DNA from: Phytophthora quininea | Lineage: Eukaryota > Oomycota > Peronosporomycetes > Peronosporales > Peronosporaceae | Assembly: GCA_011947345.1 (NCBI GenBank) | Contig: JAAVTG010000042.1 | Location: 1-64,000, forward strand | Reading direction: 5' to 3' | Length of the DNA: 64,000 nucleotides | Shown here: in pieces, positions 54,788 to 64,000 of the stretch | Position numbering within the stretch: position 1 is the first letter of the stretch | Layout: each line of letters opens with the position of its first letter | Translations under genes and position numbers: made by a program | Notes under the pieces: generated by a model | Seen by the model: the letters and a program-made list of their open reading frames with translations, nothing else | Told to the model about the DNA's origin: nothing | The model's database searches: none

Positions 54788-56521
54788 TGCTAGTAGCGTA
54801 GTTTGTATAGATTAAAGGCTCGTGAGAAAATGAGGGTCTGGGATATACCGGGGTGGGAAAACATGTCGATGCTCGTTGGAGATAGCAGAGTGTTGGGGAA
54901 ATCCATCGCCGTAGTCATTTCTCGGCCTAGAAAACTACCTCGTGTCGTCCACCCTGCGCTTCAGGGGACGGAGTTCTCAATGCACAACAAAATGATCCGG
55001 ATCGATTCCGCCGTATTGACCAAGGGATCCGCTCGCCAGTCTGAATCGATTTCATTCATAGCGTGGTAATTGCTACTCGATGCTGTCTTGCTCCAGTTAG
55101 CTCCGAGCGCCATAGGCTTCCTTTCTTTTAGCTTTTTGTTCTCTTTGGTGTAGTGGTGATGGTTGATGCAGCGTACTTGTCACTGATCAATTGATTTCAC
55201 CTACGCCCCGTTCGCGATGGCCTGGTGGCGCTGGAAGGTGTTGTAGCCCTCCTCGCCCTTGAACGGGTTCCAGAGCACTTCACGGTTTGGCAGAGGTTCA
55301 AAGGCCAGTCGTTCTGGAAGCGCTCGGCCAGGTCTGGGTTGGTGATGTAGAGCCTCGAAAAGCCGACAAAGTCGGCTGCCCCGCTGCGAATGACCCCTCG
55401 GCCGTGTCGCGGACGTAGCTGTTGTTGGCAGAACGGCTCCCTTGAAGAACTTCTTGGCGTCGAAGCAGGACAGCGTTCTGCTCTTGGTCGAGTAGCCGAA
55501 GCCGAGGCCATCCAGCATGGCCAAGTAGACCAAACCGAGCTCCGACAGACGCTCGAACACGTATGTGAACATCTCGGCATTGTCGGGGCTACCCATGGCT
55601 CCGTACTGGCCGTTCGGAGAGACGCACCGCAATTCGATTCGCCGGATAGACCGTCATGAGGGCGTCCAGAATCTCGCCGAGGAACCGGTAGCGATTCTCG
55701 AATGAGCCGCCGTATTTGTCGGTGCGGTGGTTCGTGCACGACTGCAGGAACTGGTCCACCAGGTAGCCGTTGGCACCGTGCACTTCCACGCCATCGAACC
55801 CAGCAGCTTTGGCTCTCGGCGCACTCGCGGTACATGTCGACGACGGCCGGGATCTCATCGGTCTTCAATGCACGAGCCTTCTCGTAGCTCGTGTGCTCCC
55901 CGTTGGCGTTGCGGGTGCGGCTGTCCTCCCACTTGGTCGCGGACGCCGAGACGACCTGGTTGTCGGGGTGGAAAGACGGGTGCGACTGACGTCCCATGTG
56001 CCAGAGCTGCAGGAAGATCTTGCCGTCTTTGGCGTGGACCGCGTCGACGATCTTCCGCCAGCCTTCCTGCTGCTCGTCCGTGTAGAGTCCCGGAGACCCG
56101 TACCAGCCGAAGCCTTGCTCGGAGACGGCGCAGGCTTCGGCGATGATGAGGCCGGCGCCGGCACGCGCTTCGTAGTAGACGACACTGCGCTGTAGTGGCG
56201 CATGGGTCTTGGGATCCGCTCGAGCGCGCGTGGTGGGCCCGTAAACGATGCGGTTCTTGAGTTGGAGGTCCTTGGCCAGGTCGAGCGGAGTGAAGAGCTT
56301 GTAGTCAGCGAGGGAGGTGTCCATGGCGGAGATTGTCGAGGAGGTTGGGAGTTGGGGTGTGCAGACGACTGCAAAATGGAGAATGAGACGCTGTGGTGGG
56401 TAGGATTCCTGCTCTTCAGCTTTCGGCGACGAACTGTCGAGGGACTGGGCGATATCGTCGTGCAATACGCTTGGTATTTGTAGTGGCATGCAAATGCTCC
56501 CTTGATTGCAACGACACGGTG
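54784..56521 (-). repeat. Left arm of a large inverted duplication
   Basis: Reverse complement of 56,638-58,400, nearly identical through the OYE gene, its 3' flank and most of its upstream region. The spacer between arms is about 117 bp (56,522-56,637). The arms differ by a roughly 27-bp indel and substitutions in the promoter part, by substitutions in the distal flank, and by small indels in the genes. The arms are therefore independent sequences and not a simple assembly fold-back. Confidence 0.9.
55201..56324 (-). pseudogene. Old Yellow Enzyme family flavin oxidoreductase, copy 1 (frameshifted)
   Basis: Start ATG at 56,324 (MDTSLADYKLFTPLDLAKDL). Family motifs: [47 protein letters not shown] (the His-x-x-Asn pair that binds substrate carbonyls), [17 protein letters not shown] and [12 protein letters not shown] enzymes bind FMN and reduce activated C=C bonds with NADPH; plant relatives act on oxophytodienoate. 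Breaks are all small deletions: 2 bases near 55,815, 2 near 55,622, 1 near 55,430, 1 in the G-run near 55,390, and 1 near 55,280. An in-frame Pro/Ser-rich extension upstream of the ATG is probably leader. Confidence 0.88.
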
Positions 56522-56861
56522 GCAAATGTCAAGGCAACGACAACGAGAGCAAGGGTCTTGCATCGCTACGCCATTGCGTGACTTGTCAGCAGAGGTCTCG
56601 ACAGCTTGCTGGTACTTGAGATACATCGGTCCAAGCACCACGGTGTCGTTGCAATCAAAGCAGCGCGTAATCAACCCCTCAAAAAACACTTCAACTTGGA
56701 CCCTACAAATGCCAAGTGTATTGCACGACGATATCGCCCAGTCCCTCGACAGTTCGTCGCCGAAAGCTGAAGAGCAGGAATCCTGCCCACCACAGCGTCT
56801 CATTCTCCATTTTGCAGTCGTCTGCACACCCCAACTCCCAACCTCCTCGACAATCTCCGCC
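56325..56861. promoter_or_regulatory. Shared head-to-head promoter region of the two OYE copies
   Basis: 537 bp between the two divergent ATGs. The outer thirds are inverted copies of each other; the central 117 bp is unique. Each gene therefore has its own copy of the proximal promoter. The right side carries about 27 extra bases between its GTTGCAATCAA box and the CAAGTGTATTGCACG box. Confidence 0.6.
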
Positions 56862-58400
56862 ATGGACACCTCCCTCGCTGACTACAAGCTCTTCACTCCG
56901 CTCGACCTGGCCAAGGACCTCCAACTCAAGAACCGCATCGTTTACGGGCCCACCACGCGCGCTCGAGCGGATCCCAAGACCCATGCGCCACTACAGCGCA
57001 GTGTCGTCTACTACGAAGCGCGTGCCAGCGCCGGCCTCATCATCGCCGAAGCCTGCGCCGTCTCCGAGCAAGGCTTCGGCTGGTACGGGTCTCCGGGACT
57101 CTACACGGACGAGCAGCAGGAAGGCTGGCGGAAGATCGTCGACGCGGTCCACGCCAAAGACGGCAAGATCTTCCTGCAGCTCTGGCACATGGGACGTCAG
57201 TCGCACCCGTCTTTCCACCCCGACAACCAGGTCGTCTCGGCGTCCGCGACCAAGTGAGGACAGCCGCACCCGCAACGCCAACGGGAGCACACGAGCTACG
57301 AGAAGGCTCGTGCATTGAAGACCGATGAGATCCCGGCCGTCGTCGACATGTACCGCGAGTGCGCCGAGAGAGCCAAAGCTGCTGGGTTCGATGGCGTGGA
57401 AGTGCACGGTGCCAACGGCTACCTGGTGGACCAGTTCCTGCAGTCGTGCACGAACCACCGCACCGACAAATACGGCGGCTCATTCGAGAATCGCTACCGG
57501 TTCCTCGGCGAGATTCTGGACGCCCTCATGACGGTCTATCCGGCGAATCGAATTGCGGTGCGTCTCTCTCCGAACGGCCAGTACGGAGCCATGGGTAGCC
57601 CCGACAATGCCGAGATGTTCACATACGTGTTCAAGCGTCTGTCGGAGCTCGGTTTGGTCTACTTGGCCATGCTGGACGGCCTCGGCTTCGGCTACTCGAC
57701 CAAGAGCAGAACGCTGTCCTGCTTCGACGCCAAGAAGTTCTTCAAGGGAGCCGTTCTGGCCAACAACAGCTACGTCCGCGACACGGCCGAGGGGTCATTC
57801 GCAGCGGGGCAGCCGACTTTGTCGGCTTTTCGAGGCTCTACCACCAACCCAGACCTGGCCGAGCGCTTCCAGAACGACTGGCCTTTGAACCCTCTGCCAG
57901 ACCGTGAAGTGCTCTGGAACCCGTTCAAGGGCGAGGAGGGCTACAACACCTTCCAGCGTCACCAGACCGTCGCGAACGGGGCGTAGGTGAAATCAATTGA
58001 TCAGTGACAAGTACGCTGCATCAACCATCACCACTACACCAAAGAGAACAAAAAGCTAAAAGAAAGGAAGCCTATGGCGCTTGGAGATAATTGGAGCAAG
58101 ACAGCATCGAGTAGCAATTACCACGTTATGAATGAAATCGATTCAGACTGGCGAGCGGATCCCTTGGTCAATACGGCGGAATCGATCCGGATCATTTTGT
58201 TGTGCATTGAGAACTCCGTCCCCTGAAGCGCAGGGTGGACGACACGAGGTAGTTTTCTAGGCCGAGAAATGACTACGGCGATGGATTTCCCAACACTCTG
58301 CTACCTCCAACGAGCATCGACATGTTTTCCCACCCCGGTATATCCCAGACCCTCATTTGTCACGAGTGCTTGCTGCTGTACAAACTACGCTACTAGCACG
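56638..58400 (+). repeat. Right arm of the large inverted duplication
   Basis: See 54,784-56,521. The arm ends at CACG (58,397-58,400), after which the sequence is unrelated to the left side. Confidence 0.9.
56862..57986 (+). pseudogene. Old Yellow Enzyme family flavin oxidoreductase, copy 2 (frameshifted)
   Basis: Start ATG at 56,862, stop TAG at 57,984-57,986. It has the same motifs as copy 1, and the His-x-x-Asn pair is intact (EVHGANGYL). Small deletions come in compensating pairs. Two bases are lost near 57,255, creating a TGA, and one near 57,285, restoring frame. One base is lost in the G-run near 57,791 and two near 57,835, leaving 16 altered residues before NPDLAERFQNDW. Apart from the TGA at 57,255 the product would be nearly full length. 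Function as for copy 1. Confidence 0.88.
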
Positions 58401-58586
58401 AGAATTGACGCTGGAGACTGCGAACAATCGCGGTTTTGTAGCTTCGGTGGTGGCGATCAACAAATTTACGAGCACAGCAAGTGCTTGTTTTCAAGAAATT
58501 TAGCCACACCACTCAACATTTACTTGCTTTCTTCATTGTGTTTTCGGCGCCCTCCGCAGCTTCACAACAGACAAACCGCAGAGTTT

Positions 58587-59715
58587 CTACAATTTCCCAT
58601 TAGCAGGCTGGAATTTCGTGAACGTGTTGTAACCTTCGTCGCCCTTGGAAGCATCCCAGAGGAATTCATGAGCGACTAGAGGATTCAGAGGCCAGTCGTT
58701 TTGGAAGCGCTCGGCCAGGTCTGGGTTGGGGATGTAGAGTCTCGCAAACCCAACGAAGTCGGCAGCTCCGCTGCGAATGACCCTCGGCCGTGTCACGTGC
58801 ATAACTGTTGTTCGCCATAACGTTCCCCTTGAACGCCGTCTTGGCGTCGAATGCTGTCAACAAGCGACCTTGCGTCATGTAGCCAAAGCCGAAGCCATCC
58901 AGCATGGCCAAATAAGCCAAACCGTGCTCCGACAGACGCTGGAACGCGTACATGAACATCTCGGCATTGTCCGCACTGCCCATGCCTCCGTATTGGCCAT
59001 TGGGGGACAGTCTCACCGCAATTCGGTTTGCTGGATACACCATCTTAAGAGCTTCGACGACCTCACCGAGGAATCGATAGCGGTTTTCGAACGAGCCGCC
59101 GTACTTGTCCGTGCGTTGGTTCGTGCAGGATTGCAGGAATTGATCCGGTAGATATCCATTGGCGCCATGCACTTCGACACCATCGAAACCTGCGCGCTTG
59201 GCACGGATTGCACACTGGCGGTACATGTCGACAACCCCAGGGATCTCTTCCGTCTTCAAAGCACGGGCCTTTTCAAAACTCGCGTGCTCTCCGTTGGCGT
59301 CTCGAGTGCGGCTGTTCTCCCATTGAGTGGCCGACGCCGACACGACCTGATGGTCTGGCTGGAATGAAGGGTGCGACTGACGCCCCATGTGCCAGAGCTG
59401 CAGGAAGATCTTGCCGTCCTTGGCGTGCACTCGGTCCACGAGCTGCTTCCACGCCTTCTCCTGGTCGTCGGTGTAGAGTGCTGGAGCTCCGTACCACCCG
59501 AAGCCTTGCTCGGAGATGGCGCATCCTTCGGACACGATAAGTCCTGCGCTCGCACGGTTCTCATAGTAGACCATATTGCGCTCCAAGGGCACGTGGGTGT
59601 TGGGGTCCGCCCTCGCACGGGTGGTAGGCCCGTAGACGACGCGGTTCTTCAAGGTGAGCCCCGGGGCCAATTCCAGCGGCGTGAAGAGCTTATAGTCGAC
59701 CAGTGGGCTGGTCAT
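58587..59715 (-). CDS. Old Yellow Enzyme family flavin oxidoreductase, copy 3 (one frameshift)
   Basis: Start ATG at 59,715 (MTSPLVDYKLFTPLELAPG), stop TAG ending at 58,587. Motifs: [73 protein letters not shown] and VIRSGAADFVGFARLYI. It is clearly diverged from copies 1 and 2, so it is an older paralog. The only break is at the G-run near 58,783, between DTAEG and VIRSG, exactly where copies 1 and 2 also break. If that is a sequencing problem the gene is intact. An in-frame extension upstream of the ATG is probably leader. Confidence 0.88.
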
Positions 59716-62700
59716 GATGAAGCGATTCGATGTGTACGAGCTTTTGGGTGTGCAAGTGACTGCAAGTTGGGGAATGAGAGGCCTTGGGAGCTTTATCAAT
59801 GCACGTGGAGGTTGCACATCTCGGTGGATCTTGCCCCCGTGCAATATACTTGCGTTTTGTATGGACCAAGTTGAAGTACGTCATCAGACACGTTTACATG
59901 AGCCCTTGGCGACAAGGACACGAGATGCCTCCGACCGTCGCTGTGAGCTCGAGCCCTTGCCTTGACGAGACTGAAATTCAGGTCCATCCACAACTGCTGC
60001 TGCAGGATTTGCCTCTTCTTGTGTTCCTTGAAAGTGGCCATAGCGTTCGTTTGTTGCTCAAGTCTCCGGAGATCAATCTTCCCTTGCAATCTCCAGATAC
60101 GACATGCGGCTAGATAGGACTTGGAAAACACGAATGCGTCCGCCCAGTACCAGTTCCATCCTTAGTACCAAAGTTCGAAGGTAAACAACCGAAATGCTGG
60201 AGCTCGAGAAGGCCAACAATACGACATTAATGCCGCAACATCTCCGGCTGACTTGGCTCGACATCGCACACCAATCACCACCAATTTTATTCACTGGATC
60301 CGCTTTAGCGATCCCAAGTTTTCTCTTGCAGATGCTTCTTGCTTTTGCTACCGCAGTTTTCATTTCTTCTCCACAAAATGCAAAGATTGCGTCGAGAGTA
60401 GCTTGTTTTGTACATCGACGTCACTTCACGTAGCATTCCATCCAAAACTTCCGACTCCAATACGAGGAAGTGCTCCAACACGCCCCTAGCAGCAGCGTCA
60501 CTGTGATTCCAGTGCTCTAGTTGTTGGTATCCAAACCCCATAAACTCCATGAGCCTTCCGAGAAAACCCACACGTTATCCTCTCGCCCAGTGCTCGACAC
60601 CCTGAGAAGGGGTCAATTCCACGCTGAAAGCAGCGCCGCCAACTCATAAACGAGTGCAGACCAAATCGCTGTAATGAATAGACAGGAGGGTAACAGTTTA
60701 AGTGATAACAATCACGCACGATGAGTGATTCACGAACCCAGGCGCTGTCGTGGCGGCAGGCGGCGGGGCCGAGGAGCCTGCAAGGACATTACGCTCGCAA
60801 GCTGCTTGGCAAACCGTGGAGGATTTGGTCCTGCCTAAAATTGATTTTGGGAACAATTTTTGTCCATTCAGTGCAGACCATTTTTTGGTTCTGGAGCCCA
60901 TGAAGCGAAGCTTCCCCCTCCCAGGTACGAAGGAAATGCCAGCACGCTAGCCCACGAACTGCTAACGTTCTCCTATTCATTTAGGCCTCTCTCTCTATCG
61001 TGTACACTGTAATTAAGCGATCAGCAAAAGCAGCTATACAAGGCTTTCTTATGACAGCAGTTAACCCCTTTACCCCCGCTATCCGGGACGTGCTAGTAGC
61101 TACTCCTTCCTACAGCATCAGCAGGTTAATGCCGGAGACCACCGGCTATCCTGATGCCACCCGCGGGCACACACAGGACACTTGAGGTTTTTCAAGGCGC
61201 CACGCCGGAGAAAAGCCTTCGTCATGACGGCTGTACCAAGGATTAACTGTTTCTGCAGCTGGTACGCCGTCGCGTAGACGCTTCTGCTTGATTTTCTTCC
61301 TGCCTTGGAGGTTGGTTGAGAGGGTCACTTGAGCTTGACACGACACTGGGGAAGCCACGGGGCTTCGACACACAAGGTCTACCCTCAAGCACGGGCTCGA
61401 GGGGACCTCTAGCAGCATAACCTCCGGCGGTCTTCGTCGCCAGATGCACACGTCGTGCATTGCGCTGTCGGAGCTCGGACTTGGACTTGACCGAGCAAAT
61501 GGCGAACTGAGCGATGGAAGTGGAGTCCGTCAAGCACTGGCGGCAGGCAGCATCCATGGTGGTGGCTTCCTTCCATGGCGGCTGCCACAGTATGGAGCTT
61601 TATGCTGTATAGTTCGGGGCTAGAAGGCTTAAATAACGCACTACCGTCGATTTGAGAGCTCCCGCAGGAACTTCTATGGCGACCAGCACTGTCAGCGCTG
61701 TGCTGTTTCAACGCATAGGCTTCTGCTGATATGGTGCCAGCAGGGAATGGTTTCAATGGCCAAATATTGCTTTACAAGAGCTACTAGCAGCCAGTACGGT
61801 TAGCGTTGTGCTGCATCACCGCGTGGATTTAGTGCCACCAGGGAGGAATTTGAAGGGTAAAGTATTGCTGTAGGGCAAGACCTACTGTCAGCCTCTCGAC
61901 AACAAGTTCGGCTACTGCAGCTGACATACTCGGCAATTTGAAGTGAAGACGGTACAAGTTTGCTCTCAACAAAGCAGAAGATACAAGTGGGAGACTATGT
62001 TTGGGGGCATTTGCACGTGGCGAGCCAAGACTAAAGCTTGGGCGTGCAGTTGCAAAGCAAGAACGTGATGAGTACTGCCAATTTGTGGAGGCCGCCACAG
62101 CTGTGTCAGTGAGTTCGACAAGAATCAATTCATCTTCGGTGTTTGGATACGCAGCTTGGTTTTACAGTCGCGGTTGCTCGCTGGACAATGCTTGTGGGCG
62201 AAATTGTGGCTCGAGATCGGAGGTTCATTTCTAATCGAGCGGCCAAGATGCTCAGTTGTGTCGAAGCTGGCAGTTGGATGGTTCTGGAGGAATTTGCACC
62301 ATGCCACAGCAAAAACCAAGACCCAGTTTTGGAAACCGTGTCCTTACTTTGTTTTGGGCTTGCATAAGGTTCGCTAGACTCAAAAGAACAGCTTGGAGCG
62401 CTATCAGGGCACGTGCTCCGGAAACAGCATGTTGATGTCAAGGTTTTCACGAGATTTATGCCACTAGAGAAATAATTGCCGCCATTCAAAATTTGCTACT
62501 TCTTCTTGTGGTGTTTTGACGTTGCTTGTCTGTGTCAGGTTTTATCCAAGACACACTTGGCAACGAATCTGTTGCCAAATCCAAATCGTAACTGGAATTT
62601 CTGATGACTCACATGGGCGTGCGGCCTATCCATGGTTTCTCTCCACAAGCAACGTCGACAGCCTCTCCGATTAGTCGAACATGTCGGCTTTGTGTTGTCA

Positions 62701-64000
62701 ATATCGTCGATATCGTAGCAGCCACCAGACCTCGTTTCCAGCACGATGGCAACCTGGTCTCTCTTGATCTCGTGGGACTCCATAGACCGCACTCCAGTGC
62801 TACTGCGTGTTTCGGTGCTTGAAAAATCTTCTAGCTCTGCCAGTCGTTCTTGAGCAGCAGGAAACGGTGGCAAACCATATCTCAGACTCTCTCAGTCTCT
62901 GCAATCCGATGGCGGCCGAAGAATCGCTGCTTTCACTGCGAGAAAGCGCCGAACCGAGAGCGCATATTGTTACAGCTGCAGCGAGTTCCTTTGCAGTAGC
63001 AGCTACTAGACTCTTATCCTCATCCTCGCCTTCAAAGTTGTTAGTTCTTTGCATGTGGATACTGCACGTTGTGCATGCAGCGATTGAATTGCTCTTTTGA
63101 TGGCCAGTGGACCAGCAGAATCCCCTGCGTCGTCCCTTGTCGAGTTGAAATCGGTACGCTGCTTCAGCCGCAAACTTGGCTTGGACCATGACACTGCAGA
63201 GACAATTCCTCCAACTGTACTTCGCCCCCAGCTACTGCGAGCACCACGTCGAGGTCACGAGACCTTGCTCGATGCAGGCCCCCGCTCGGAACGCCATCGA
63301 ATTCCGCAGCGCAGCTCATAAATGTGCTGGTAGCAACAGTTACGCACCGTCCACCAAAGGTCCACAGATGGGCCGCAGTCCTCTTGAGCCAGGAAACGCA
63401 TTAGCCGCGACAGCGAAGAGGAAACTGGGAGCGCTTCTCGCGGCGGAGGAGAGGGGATTGTAGTCTCACAGGCACAGACAGCACGCGATGCAGATGGCTT
63501 GTTGCTGGCCATCCGAGACCGTGCGCACTTCGGCGACGGGCAACTCACTCTTGGGGCTGTCGAAGAATGAGAAAGACGTTGGCGCCCTCCTCGATCCCCT
63601 TGGAGACCCACAGCAGCGTCGTCTTCGCCCTCCCCAACACAGATGTTGGTCAGCAGGAAATACAATGCGACTCAAGTCGAGCCCTCGCTCTGCACGTCCA
63701 AGCAGCTCTCACATAGCCTGGGAGGGAGCTGTTGGACACAATCCGCGTTGACTCATTGGTCCCTTGCTGCTGGTTGAGTGCGAGGCAGGTCCACTCCTTG
63801 TGCATGCCTCGCGTCCGCCGTTTTTGCTGGCCCCTTTTTTCGAGTTTTACGTGGACGCCAAAGAGACGCGAGCAGGCAATCCAGGGCTCATTCCGCCATT
63901 CGCCTCGCAACCGACCGAAGTCTGCGCAGTTTCCAAGCACCAGACCCTCCCCTGCGTCCATGGCCCACGTGGCGTCGTGCCGCTTCCTTCGACTGGACTG
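59716..64000. other. Region with no assignable gene
   Basis: The first 200 bp hold the upstream region of the third OYE copy. Beyond that I find only short or composition-driven open frames. Minus-strand segments at 63,961-62,535 look somewhat protein-like (for example LLTNICVGEGEDDAAVGLQG near 63,640), but they change frame repeatedly and match nothing I recognise. An imperfect tandem duplication of about 100-108 bp lies at 61,684-61,886. Confidence 0.4.
61684..61886. repeat. Imperfect tandem duplication, about 100-108 bp
   Basis: The CAG-x-GCTGTGCTG-like block at 61,684-61,705 recurs at 61,792-61,813. The GCCAGCAGGGAATGG block near 61,735 recurs as GCCACCAGGGAGGAAT near 61,833. Confidence 0.5.

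Noticed and set aside
56700..56861. 52-residue N-terminal extension of OYE copy 2 as part of the enzyme
   Set aside because: Family members start near MDTSL. The stretch is promoter/leader DNA, and its inverted copy differs by indels.
55865..56869. 334-residue minus-strand frame across the palindrome centre
   Set aside because: It is Ser/Arg/Thr-rich and antisense or off-frame to the OYE genes, and arises from GC-rich codon bias.
55385..58790. Programmed frameshift in the OYE genes
   Set aside because: The family is known to be encoded in one frame, and the copies differ in G-run length. Homopolymer error or decay is simpler.
62535..63961. A minus-strand gene at the right end of the window
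   Set aside because: Protein-like fragments change frame repeatedly and none shows a recognisable domain, so only mentioned in the region entry.

Overview
The window looks like a gene-poor, repeat-rich stretch of an oomycete nuclear genome, most likely Phytophthora or a close relative. The main reason is a family of secreted proteins with an N-terminal signal peptide, an RXLR-type motif, an EER motif and tandem LWY helical modules. The repeat set also fits: Ty3/Gypsy, Ty1/copia, an L1-like LINE, a DIRS/Ngaro-type tyrosine-recombinase retroelement, a Crypton and several hAT elements. No spliced gene needed to be invoked. I do not name a species.

Layout. 1-8,939: a hAT transposon (445-8,793, 17-bp terminal inverted repeats) that was itself hit by a 6.3-kb LINE (2,381-8,723, 16-bp target-site duplication). 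8,935-15,570: a decayed minus-strand DIRS/Ngaro-like element, a zone of repeated short hairpins (12.3-13.8 kb), and a decayed minus-strand coding remnant. 15.7-18.9 kb: two effector relics; the second is joined in frame to a 5'-truncated copia polyprotein. 19.3-22.2 kb: a tRNA-like sequence and a Crypton. 22.5-25.5 kb: a glutamine-rich gene fragment and a chimera of the N-terminal half of a sugar transporter with the C-terminus of DNA polymerase epsilon. 28.1-35.1 kb: four effector genes or relics. 35.6-46.99 kb: a fifth effector split by a short retroposon that was in turn hit by a 9.96-kb Gypsy element with matching LTRs. 47.8-51.6 kb: an effector fragment cut by a hAT deletion derivative, the only uninterrupted effector ORF of the window (49,983-51,110), and a relic. 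52.2-54.8 kb: hAT debris, a 35-bp minisatellite, and a second copy of the first 1.34 kb of the window. 54.8-59.7 kb: a large inverted duplication carrying two head-to-head Old Yellow Enzyme genes, plus a third copy. 60-64 kb: nothing I can assign.

The biology that ties the window together is effector-family evolution by tandem and block duplication, decay, and repeated transposon insertion, next to a small cluster of flavin oxidoreductase genes. Nearly every gene carries 1-2 base deletions, many in homopolymers or dinucleotide runs, often compensating each other. This could be real pseudogenization, unpolished sequence, or both, so 'pseudogene' calls should be read with that in mind.

The strongest candidates for something undescribed are the effector-copia fusion, the transporter-polymerase fusion, the three-layer nested insertion in one effector, the shared upstream motif of the effectors, the inverted flavoenzyme pair, and the hairpin repeat zone.
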